From: an uncultured Sphingomonadales bacterium
GTDB lineage: Bacteria; Pseudomonadota; Alphaproteobacteria; Sphingomonadales; Sphingomonadaceae
Assembly (NCBI GenBank): GCA_903893935.1
Contig: CAITOD010000603.1
Span: 1 to 6,638, forward strand
Length of the DNA: 6,638 nucleotides
Direction of reading: 5' to 3'
Shown one piece after another: positions 1 to 5,944 of this stretch (position 1 is the stretch's first letter; the number at the start of each line of letters is the position of its first letter). Below the pieces are notes generated by a model. That model was given only the letters and a program-made list of their open reading frames with translations. It did no database searches and had not been told where the DNA came from. Both the position numbers and the translations under genes were made by a program.

Positions 1-137
1 GCCTGTCGCTCTATGTGCAGGGCCACAACCTGACCAATTCGAAGACCCTGTCATACGTCAACAACGACCCGAACGAGATCAACATCCGCGACCAGTACGG
101 CGCGACCTATCTGTTCGGGGCAACAATGAAGTTCTGA
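1..137 (+). CDS. TonB-dependent outer-membrane receptor, C-terminal end (partial)
   Basis: The frame starting at base 3 is open from the left edge to a TGA at 135-137 and encodes the last 44 residues of a protein. The tail reads like the final beta-strands of a TonB-dependent receptor barrel. It has a VQGHNLTN turn (the 'xNLxN/D' motif common before the last strands), then a stretch rich in Asn and Asp, then the alternating strand ATYLFGATMKF with a terminal Phe, the classic signal for barrel assembly at the outer membrane. Such receptors import bulky substrates using TonB energy. The amylase and alpha-glucosidase 4 to 6 kb downstream suggest malto-oligosaccharides as substrate, but this is inference from context. 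The plug domain and most of the barrel lie outside the window, so specificity cannot be read here. Confidence 0.85.
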   Translation, partial: LSLYVQGHNLTNSKTLSYVNNDPNEINIRDQYGATYLFGATMKF

Positions 138-158
138 TACCGGTTCCATCGACCCGTT

Positions 159-191
159 CGGCCGTGGTCTGGCTTTGCCGGTCCACGGCCG
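159..191 (+). terminator. strong GC-rich hairpin between receptor and halogenase 1
   Basis: A perfect 9-bp inverted repeat (159-167 CGGCCGTGG with 183-191 CCACGGCCG) encloses one T/T mismatch and a further 5-bp stem (169-173 with 177-181, including one T-G wobble), closed by a TTT loop. An outer pair GATACC (136-141) and GGTATC (195-200) could extend it. It starts 21 bases after the receptor stop and ends 70 bases before the halogenase start. No T-tract follows, so it is not a textbook intrinsic terminator. It may instead be a 3'-end stabiliser or partial terminator that lowers expression of the halogenase relative to the receptor. The hairpin is seen directly; its role is inferred. Confidence 0.5.
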
Positions 192-261
192 TCTGGTATC
201 TGGCAGTTTGCCCGCCTCCCCGGGGTCTGGCAGGCTTCTTTCAACCCGGCGTGACAGCACC

Positions 262-1749
262 ATGCAGACCGATCCTCGCCAACGCATCGTCATTGTCGGC
301 GGCGGCACCGCCGGGTGGATCGCGGCGGCGACGCTTGCCCGCTACCTGCCGGTGCAGCGCTATGCCATCACGCTGATCGAATCCGACGAGATCGGTATCA
401 TCGGCGTGGGCGAAGCGACCATTCCGCAGATCCGCCTGCTCAATGCCGCGCTCGGGATCGACGAATACGCGTTCATGCGCGCAACGCATGCGACCTACAA
501 ACTCGGCATCGAATTCGTCGGCTGGGGCAACAGCCAGCGCCGCTACATGCATGCCTTCGGTGCTGTCGGCCGCCCGACCGGGCAGGTGCCGTTTCACAAT
601 TACTGGCTGCGCGGCCAAACGCTCGGCGAAACCGCGCCGCTCGATGCCTATGCACCCAACGCGCAGGCCGGCTGGGCCAATCGCTTTGGCAAGCCCGACA
701 GCGAATTGCCTTACGCTTTCCATTTCGACGCCTCGCGCTATGCCGGGTTTTTGCGCACCATTGCCGAACCGCGCGGGGTTGCGCGGATCGAAGGTCGCAT
801 TGTCGCCGTGCATCGCGAAGGCGAAGCAGGCGATGTGCAGAGCGTGCAACTGGCCGACGGCCAGACGATCGCGGGCGACCTGTTCATCGATTGCTCGGGA
901 TTTCGCGGGCTGCTGATCGAAGGCGCGCTCGCCACCGGCTACGACGACTGGACGCATTGGTTGCCGTGCGACCGGGCACTCGCCGTGCCTTGCGCCAATG
1001 CACCCGCATTGACGCCCTATACCCGGTCAACCGCGCACGAGGCCGGTTGGCAATGGCGCATCCCGCTGCAACACCGCGTGGGCAACGGCCACGTCTATTG
1101 CTCGGCGCATGTGAGCGACGAAGCGGCGGCAGCCACGCTGCTTGCCAATCTCGATGGTGCCCCGCTCGCCGATCCGCGCCCGATCCGCTTTACCACCGGG
1201 CGGCGGCGCAAGTTCTGGAACCGCAACGTGGTGGCGCTGGGGCTCGCGGCGGGCTTTCTCGAACCGCTTGAATCGACCAGCATCCATATGGTGCAATCGG
1301 CGATCGAACGGCTGATCCGCTATCTGCCCAAAGGCCGCCCGGAGGCCGCCGATTGTGCAGCCTATAACGCCGAGACCGTGTTCGAATGGGAACGCGTGCG
1401 CGACTTCATCATTCTGCACTATCACGCCAACACGCGCGACGAACCTTTCTGGCGCCAATGCGCGGCGATGACAGTACCCGACAGTCTGGCCGAAAAGCTC
1501 GCGCTGTTTGCCGCCAATGGCCGCATCACGCGGTTCAACGAGGAACTGTTTGCCGAAGTCGGCTGGTTGCAGGTGCTGGTCGGCCAGGGCATCGAGCCCA
1601 GGGGTTATCACCCGCTCGCCGACAGCCAGTCGCCGCAGGAAGTGCGCGAACTGCTCGGGCTGCTGCGCCAGGTGATCGCGCGCCAAGTGGCGGCCCTGCC
1701 CGACCATGCCGCGTTTATTGCGCAGCACTGCCCATCAGGAACGTGTTGA
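262..1749 (+). CDS. tryptophan-halogenase family FAD-dependent protein (halogenase 1)
   Basis: This 495-residue cytoplasmic flavoprotein belongs to the flavin-dependent (tryptophan) halogenase family. These enzymes use FADH2 from a partner reductase, O2 and halide to make hypohalous acid, which halogenates an electron-rich aromatic. Visible landmarks are the dinucleotide-binding GGGTAG at residues 13-18, a GVGEATIP segment at 48-55, the catalytic lysine K80 in YKLGIEF (compare K79 of PrnA), the family signature WQWRIP at 263-268, and FLEPLEST with the PLES glutamate E337 (compare E346 of PrnA). The length is slightly below PrnA/RebH (about 530-540). The ATG at 262 was chosen because it puts the FAD motif at the usual distance. 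No Shine-Dalgarno is visible, and a TTG 87 bases upstream would add an implausible tail. It follows the receptor gene in the same direction and overlaps the opposing gene by 35 bp. The substrate is unknown: relatives beside TonB receptors are often annotated as tryptophan 7-halogenases without proof, and one relative, BrvH from Brevundimonas, acts on free indole. Confidence 0.9.
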   Translation: MQTDPRQRIVIVGGGTAGWIAAATLARYLPVQRYAITLIESDEIGIIGVGEATIPQIRLLNAALGIDEYAFMRATHATYKLGIEFVGWGNSQRRYMHAFGAVGRPTGQVPFHNYWLRGQTLGETAPLDAYAPNAQAGWANRFGKPDSELPYAFHFDASRYAGFLRTIAEPRGVARIEGRIVAVHREGEAGDVQSVQLADGQTIAGDLFIDCSGFRGLLIEGALATGYDDWTHWLPCDRALAVPCANAPALTPYTRSTAHEAGWQWRIPLQHRVGNGHVYCSAHVSDEAAAATLLANLDGAPLADPRPIRFTTGRRRKFWNRNVVALGLAAGFLEPLESTSIHMVQSAIERLIRYLPKGRPEAADCAAYNAETVFEWERVRDFIILHYHANTRDEPFWRQCAAMTVPDSLAEKLALFAANGRITRFNEELFAEVGWLQVLVGQGIEPRGYHPLADSQSPQEVRELLGLLRQVIARQVAALPDHAAFIAQHCPSGTC

Positions 1750-2398
1750 CCGTCAGCCGCGCGCGGCGCGGATCGGGCGTGAGATCAAGCCCGGGGGGCA
1801 GATCGGCGCAATGGAGCGCGTGGCTGCGATAGATCAGCGCACGGTTGGGCCGCGCCGGATAGCGCGCGATGCATTCGTAAATCGCGGTATCGCCGCCGAT
1901 ATAGCCCGCTTCCGGCAGCCCGTGCTGCGCAACATCGCGGTGCAGCGCGGCGTCGTAGGCCGGATGGCGCGCGGCATCGATCGTTTCGAACCCGGTGCTG
2001 CGATGGCGATAGAACGCGGTGCCGCCCTGGTCCTCGCGGCCGAGGAAATGCAGCAAGGCAATGCGCTCGCGCTCGAGCCCGTCGATGTGCGGTATACGCT
2101 GGATCGGGGTCAACGCCTCGGGCGGCGTGGTCACGATCGAATAGCCGGCCGAGATTACCGCGGGCGGCTGGGCCAGCTCGAATGTTGCGGTGATCAGATC
2201 GATCACCGGCAGCAGAAACGCGGCCAGATCGGCGCGCGCGACTTCGGCGCGCAATCCGGGATAGTGGCGCCCCATCGGCTGATAAGTAAGCGCTTCGGCC
2301 GTGGCGCGCAGCGCGGCCGGATCGGGCACGAAATCATCGATCACGATCACCGGCTGCGCTTCGTGGCCGATGCGCTCTACACAGACGCGCGCGGACAT
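1715..2398 (-). CDS. DUF6445-type protein, putative Fe(II)/2-oxoglutarate dioxygenase fold
   Basis: This 227-residue protein has no signal peptide or membrane segment. Its overall pattern (IDDFVPDPAALR near the N-terminus, then TTPPEAL, IPHIDG, GGTAFYRHRSTGFE and a C-terminal RLTVNTFL) matches what I recall of the uncharacterised DUF6445 family found beside tryptophan-halogenase genes. The arrangement fits a double-stranded beta-helix Fe(II)/2-oxoglutarate dioxygenase. H104 and D106 would be the HxD metal pair, H193 or H196 the distal metal histidine, and R214-x-T216 the 2-oxoglutarate anchor, in the same order and with similar spacing as in prolyl-hydroxylase-like enzymes. The fold and function are inferred; the residues are seen. 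The ATG lies 2 bp after the TGA of halogenase 2 with no clear Shine-Dalgarno, so translation is probably coupled to that gene, pointing to a shared substrate or pathway. Its TAA lies inside the 3' end of halogenase 1. Confidence 0.82.
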   Translation of the reverse strand: MSARVCVERIGHEAQPVIVIDDFVPDPAALRATAEALTYQPMGRHYPGLRAEVARADLAAFLLPVIDLITATFELAQPPAVISAGYSIVTTPPEALTPIQRIPHIDGLERERIALLHFLGREDQGGTAFYRHRSTGFETIDAARHPAYDAALHRDVAQHGLPEAGYIGGDTAIYECIARYPARPNRALIYRSHALHCADLPPGLDLTPDPRRARLTVNTFLMGSAAQ

Positions 2399-2400
2399 CG

Positions 2401-3915
2401 TCAGGCGGCGGGCTGCGGCGCGAACCGCGCCAGCACCGCGTCGTGCGCGGGAAACGTCTGCGCCGCCGCGCGCATCAGTTCGCGCAACCGGCGCAATTGC
2501 GCAGGCGGATCGACTTCGGCGGCGCGCAGATCGGCCATCGTGTCATAGCGATCGGGCACCAGCCCCTGCCCCAGATAGACCGCCAGCCAGCTCGGATTGC
2601 GGAACAATTCGTCCTGCGGGGCGACCAGCCGCCCCGATCCCGTCCAGTGGCGCAGCTTGTAGGCCAGTTCATCGGGCACCGGGGTTGCCGCGCATTGGCG
2701 CCAAAACGGCTCGTCGCGGGTGTTGGCATGGTAATGCAGGATGATGAAATCGCGGATGCGTTCGTATTCGAGCGCGGTCGCACGGTTGTATTCCAGCGCA
2801 TTCAGCGGATCGTGGCCGCGATCGGGCAGCAGCAGCAGCAGCCGCTCGATCCCGGTCTGGATCAGATGCAGGCTGGTCGATTCGAGCGGTTCGAGAAAGC
2901 CCCCCGCCAGCCCGATCGCCACGCAGTTGCCCACCCAGGCCTGCCGCCGTCGCCCGGCGGTAAAGCGCAGCACGCGCGGATCGGCGATGGCGGGGGCATC
3001 GAGATGATCGCGCAAGACGCCAAGCGCCTCGTCATCGCTCATCACGGCCGAGCAATAGACGTGGCCATTGCCCTGGCGATGCTGCAGCGGGATGCGCCAT
3101 TGCCAGCCCGCCGCATGCGCGGTTGCCCGGGTATAAGGCGTGATCGGCCCGGTGTTGGCGCAAGGCAGCGCCACCGCGCGGTCGCACGGCAGCCAGTGCG
3201 CCCAGCTTTCAAACGGGGTTTCCATCGTCCTGCCGATCAGCAGACCGGCAAACCCCGAACAATCGACAAAGAAATCGCCCTCGATCATGCGCCCGTCGTC
3301 GAGCGTGACCGCGGTCAGCAGGCCGCTTTCACCCTGGCGCGCAACATGCGTGATGCGGCCTTCTTCGCGCCGCACGCCGCGCGTTTCGGCATAATCGCGC
3401 AAGAACCGTGCGTAGAGCCCGGCATCGAAATGATAGGCATAGGCATGGGTCGATCGCACATCGCGCACATTGTCGACTGGCGGGCCGAACCGGTTTTCGC
3501 GCGCGAGCGCCCAGCACATCGCATAATCGTCGATCGGGGTCGTGTCGCCGCGCAGCCGTTCGCGCAGCCACCAGTGGTGCAAAGTGACCCGGTCGAAATC
3601 GGCGCCATAGGTGCCGAAAGGGTGAAAATAGCGCGAATCCGCCGCTCCCCAGCCGACGAATTCGATGCCCAGTTTGTAGCTGCCGCGCGTTGCGCGCAGA
3701 AAATCGGCCTCGCTGATGCCAAGCCGGGTGTTGAACGACTGGATCGGCGGGATTGTCGCTTCGCCCACCCCGACGGTGCCGATCGCATCGGATTCGATCA
3801 GGGTGATGGCAATGCTTTTGCCGACCGCGTTGGCGAGCGCGGCTGCGGTCATCCAGCCGGCCGAGCCACCGCCGACAATCACGATTGAACGCAGCATCTG
3901 GGGATCGGCCTGCAT
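2401..3915 (-). CDS. tryptophan-halogenase family FAD-dependent protein (halogenase 2)
   Basis: This 504-residue protein is a full-length paralogue of halogenase 1. It keeps every landmark: GGGSAG at 15-20 (FAD binding), GVGEATIP at 49-56, catalytic lysine K81 in YKLGIEF, WQWRIP at 271-276, and FLEPLEST at 340-347 with E345 as the PLES glutamate. The two proteins align nearly end to end with blocks of complete identity, notably residues 388-410, but the N-terminal third and the C-terminal tail differ clearly. They are therefore an old duplication or two separately acquired relatives, not a recent copy. The ATG at 3915 gives an N-terminus (MQADPQ) resembling that of halogenase 1 (MQTDPR). A TTG at 3954 would add 13 residues, and an ATG at 3897 would remove six. 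No Shine-Dalgarno is visible. It is the first gene of a two-gene minus-strand unit with the DUF6445-type gene. The substrate is unknown, and a partner flavin reductase is not in the window. Confidence 0.9.
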   Translation of the reverse strand: MQADPQMLRSIVIVGGGSAGWMTAAALANAVGKSIAITLIESDAIGTVGVGEATIPPIQSFNTRLGISEADFLRATRGSYKLGIEFVGWGAADSRYFHPFGTYGADFDRVTLHHWWLRERLRGDTTPIDDYAMCWALARENRFGPPVDNVRDVRSTHAYAYHFDAGLYARFLRDYAETRGVRREEGRITHVARQGESGLLTAVTLDDGRMIEGDFFVDCSGFAGLLIGRTMETPFESWAHWLPCDRAVALPCANTGPITPYTRATAHAAGWQWRIPLQHRQGNGHVYCSAVMSDDEALGVLRDHLDAPAIADPRVLRFTAGRRRQAWVGNCVAIGLAGGFLEPLESTSLHLIQTGIERLLLLLPDRGHDPLNALEYNRATALEYERIRDFIILHYHANTRDEPFWRQCAATPVPDELAYKLRHWTGSGRLVAPQDELFRNPSWLAVYLGQGLVPDRYDTMADLRAAEVDPPAQLRRLRELMRAAAQTFPAHDAVLARFAPQPAA

Positions 3916-3925
3916 GGTGCGCACA

Positions 3926-3954
3926 AGGCTAGAGCGGTGCCTGCGGCTTGGCAA
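3926..3954 (-). promoter_or_regulatory. candidate promoter of the halogenase 2 / DUF6445 unit
   Basis: Reading the minus strand, TTGCCA (3949-3954, five of six matches to the sigma-70 -35 box) is followed after 17 bp by TAGCCT (3926-3931, three of six matches to the -10 box). Transcription would start around 3919, only a few bases before the ATG at 3915. This would give a nearly leaderless mRNA and agrees with the absence of a Shine-Dalgarno there. The -10 match is weak, and the sequence alone cannot confirm the site. Confidence 0.25.
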
Positions 3955-3993
3955 TTGCGGCGTTGGTGCGGGCGACCGCGCGATGCTGCAGCG

Positions 3994-4005
3994 GTATACG
4001 TATTC
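3994..4005. promoter_or_regulatory. CpG-centred palindrome in the divergent intergenic region, possible LacI-family operator
   Basis: Bases 3994-4005 (GTATACGTATTC) contain a perfect 8-bp palindrome ATACGTAT centred on a CpG. The flanking G/C pair also matches, and only the T/T pair between them breaks the symmetry. LacI-family sugar regulators typically bind palindromes with a central CpG, and such regulators commonly control maltose loci in Alphaproteobacteria. The site is 56 bp upstream of the amylase start and 79 bp upstream of halogenase 2, so one protein could affect both. Two further 8-bp palindromes sit nearby (GCAATTGC at 3951-3958 and GCTGCAGC at 3985-3992). No regulator gene is in the window; assignment to LacI type is inference. 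Confidence 0.3.
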
Positions 4006-4050
4006 TTGTTAGGCTGGGCGGATCGCGGTGGCACAAGGAGGCAAAGCGAA

Positions 4051-4055
4051 GGGAG
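4051..4055 (+). promoter_or_regulatory. ribosome binding site that fixes the amylase start
   Basis: GGGAG (within AAGGGAG) lies 5 bases before the GTG at 4061. The upstream in-frame GTG at 4028 has no Shine-Dalgarno and would put eleven extra polar residues ahead of the signal peptide. A second purine run, AAGGAGG (4035-4041), is 19 bases from 4061, too far to serve it. Confidence 0.6.
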
Positions 4056-4060
4056 ATACC

Positions 4061-5944
4061 GTGCCAAAATCTGCTGCGGCGTGCGCCACCCGGTGGTCGC
4101 CACGCCTGAAAGGCCCGCTCGCGCGTTTCGCCTTGCAGGCGGGCGCAGCGCTGGCCGCGCTTTGCCCTGCGCAACCTGTCCTTGCGGCTCCGCCCGCGGC
4201 CGCAGATGCTGTGGCCTTGCGCCCGGTCGAAGACGAACTGATCTATTTCCTGCTGCCCGACCGGTTCGACAACGCCGATCCCGCCAACGACCTGGGCGGG
4301 CTGTCCGGAGACCGCCTGCACACCGGGTTCGACCCGACCGACAAGGGGTTTTACCATGGGGGCGATCTGGCCGGCGTGATCCGCCGGCTCGATTATATCA
4401 AGGCGCTGGGCGCAACCGCGATCTGGCTGGGCCCGGTGTTCCGCAACGATCCGGTCGAAGGCCCGCCCGACCACCCGAGCGCAGGCTATCACGGGTACTG
4501 GATCACCGATTTCACCCGCGTCGATCCGCATTTCGGCACCAACGACGATTTTGCCCGGCTGGTGCGCGAGGCGCACGCGCGCGGGATGAAAATCTACATG
4601 GATATTGTCGTCAACCACACCGCCGATATCATCCATTATCGCGAATGCCCCGCCGGCGATTGCCCTTACCGGTCGCGCGCCGATTATCCCTATCAACGCC
4701 GCGGCGGGGTCAGCGGCGCGCCGATCAATCCCGGTTTTGCGGGCGATTCAGTGGGCACGGACGCCAATTTCGCGCAACTCGTGCGGCCCGACTATGCCTA
4801 TACGCCCTATGTCGATCGCGGCAACGACCACGTCAAAGTGCCCGACTGGCTAAACAACCCGATCTATTATCACAATCGCGGCAATTCGACATTTGCCGGC
4901 GAAAGCTCGACGATGGGCGATTTCGGCGGGCTTGACGATGTGATGACCGAACACCCGCGTGTGGTGCGCGGGATGATCGAAATCTATGCCGACTGGGTAC
5001 GGCGCTATCATATCGACGGGTTTCGCATCGATACCGCCAAACATGTCGATCCGGCGTTCTGGCGCGCGTTCATCCCCGCGATCCGCCAGGTCGCGCGCGG
5101 CGAAGGCCGGCCCAATTTCGCCATTTTCGGCGAAGTGAGCGGCGGTGCCGACAATGCCCAATATCAGGCGCGGTTTACGCAGATCGCCGATTTTCCGGCG
5201 ACCATCGATTTCGGGTTTCGCTTCAACGTGATCGATGTGGTGACCGGCAAAGCGGGCACCAGCCGGCTCGACGACATGTTCGCGATCGACCCGCTCTATG
5301 CCGGCGGCGAAGCGGGCGCGCGCGATCAGGTGACTTTCGTGTCGAACCACGACAATGGCCGAATTGGCTGGTTTGTGCGCCAGGCGCTGCCCGCGATCAG
5401 CGATGCCGAAGTGCTGGCGCGCGTCACGCTGGCGCATGCGATGCTGTTGACGCTGCGCGGGGTGCCGGCGATCTATGCCGGCGATGAACAGGGTTTCCCC
5501 TCGACCGGCGAAGACCAGGCCGCGCGCGAAGACCAGTTCGGATCGCGCGTCGCCTCGTACAACGCGGAAAAGCTGATCGGCACCGGCACCACCACCGCCA
5601 CGCCGCATTTCGGCACCGACCATCCGCTGTTCCGCACGATCGCCGAGCTGGCGCGCTTGCGCGCGGCGACCCCGGCGCTGCGCCGCGGGCAGCAGATCGT
5701 GCGCGCGCGATCGACCAGCCCCGGGCTGTTCGCCGTTTCGCGCATCGACCCTGACGACGGGCATGAAGTACTGGTGGCGTTCAACACCACGACCACGCCG
5801 CTTTCGGCGCAAGTCGAAGTCAATCCCGCCACCGCCAAGCTCGCTTCGCTGGCCGGGACTTGCCCGGCCGTGGCAAGTGCCCCAGGGAGCGTGCGGATCG
5901 ACTTGCCCGCGCTGGGTTATGTGATTTGTGAGGCGCATAAATGA
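4061..5944 (+). CDS. secreted/periplasmic GH13 alpha-amylase family glycoside hydrolase
   Basis: This 627-residue enzyme is predicted to hydrolyse alpha-1,4 links in starch, glycogen or malto-oligosaccharides outside the cytoplasm. A signal peptide is visible: basic residues R11, R15, K17 and R22, a hydrophobic core from about 23 to 34, and a likely cleavage after VLA at 42. The (beta/alpha)8 barrel starts at about 60. All four classic GH13 regions are intact: DIVVNH at 181-186, GFRID with R322 and nucleophile D324, acid/base E358 in FGEVSGG, and NHDN with transition-state D431. HGGDL and GYHGYW near the N-terminal side are also typical. A beta-sandwich domain C ends the protein. The predicted mature part has only four cysteines (C196, C201, C601, C623), arranged as two likely disulfides, which fits export. 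The start is GTG, set by a good ribosome binding site. It overlaps the next gene by ATGA. Close alternatives are maltogenic amylase or cyclomaltodextrinase; exact product specificity cannot be read. Confidence 0.9.
   Translation: MPKSAAACATRWSPRLKGPLARFALQAGAALAALCPAQPVLAAPPAAADAVALRPVEDELIYFLLPDRFDNADPANDLGGLSGDRLHTGFDPTDKGFYHGGDLAGVIRRLDYIKALGATAIWLGPVFRNDPVEGPPDHPSAGYHGYWITDFTRVDPHFGTNDDFARLVREAHARGMKIYMDIVVNHTADIIHYRECPAGDCPYRSRADYPYQRRGGVSGAPINPGFAGDSVGTDANFAQLVRPDYAYTPYVDRGNDHVKVPDWLNNPIYYHNRGNSTFAGESSTMGDFGGLDDVMTEHPRVVRGMIEIYADWVRRYHIDGFRIDTAKHVDPAFWRAFIPAIRQVARGEGRPNFAIFGEVSGGADNAQYQARFTQIADFPATIDFGFRFNVIDVVTGKAGTSRLDDMFAIDPLYAGGEAGARDQVTFVSNHDNGRIGWFVRQALPAISDAEVLARVTLAHAMLLTLRGVPAIYAGDEQGFPSTGEDQAAREDQFGSRVASYNAEKLIGTGTTTATPHFGTDHPLFRTIAELARLRAATPALRRGQQIVRARSTSPGLFAVSRIDPDDGHEVLVAFNTTTTPLSAQVEVNPATAKLASLAGTCPAVASAPGSVRIDLPALGYVICEAHK

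Noticed and set aside
175..261. An N-terminal extension of halogenase 1 from an in-frame TTG
   Set aside because: It would translate through the stable hairpin, adds 29 residues that do not resemble the family, and lacks a ribosome binding site; the family N-terminus begins at the ATG at 262.
1706..2548. A 280-codon plus-strand frame over the DUF6445-type gene and the end of halogenase 2
   Set aside because: It spans two genes that are well supported on the other strand and shows no domain or ribosome binding site.
2826..2843. A short run of GCA/CAG repeats
   Set aside because: It encodes a run of five leucines in halogenase 2 after the PLES motif, in a helix that is also Leu/Ile-rich in the paralogue. 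It is coding bias, with no sign of a mobile or unstable repeat.
2443..3888. A 481-codon open frame on the plus strand, antisense to halogenase 2
   Set aside because: It mirrors the halogenase codons, a common artefact in GC-rich genes. Its translation is rich in Arg, Ala and Gln with no recognisable domain, while the minus strand encodes a full set of family motifs.
4028..4060. An upstream GTG start for the amylase
   Set aside because: The GTG at 4061 has a well-spaced GGGAG and gives a standard signal peptide; the longer form adds a polar stretch and has no Shine-Dalgarno.
4154..4168. Possible lipobox around C35 of the amylase (LAALC)
   Set aside because: The residue before the cysteine is Leu, which signal peptidase II sites do not normally allow; ordinary cleavage after A42 fits better.
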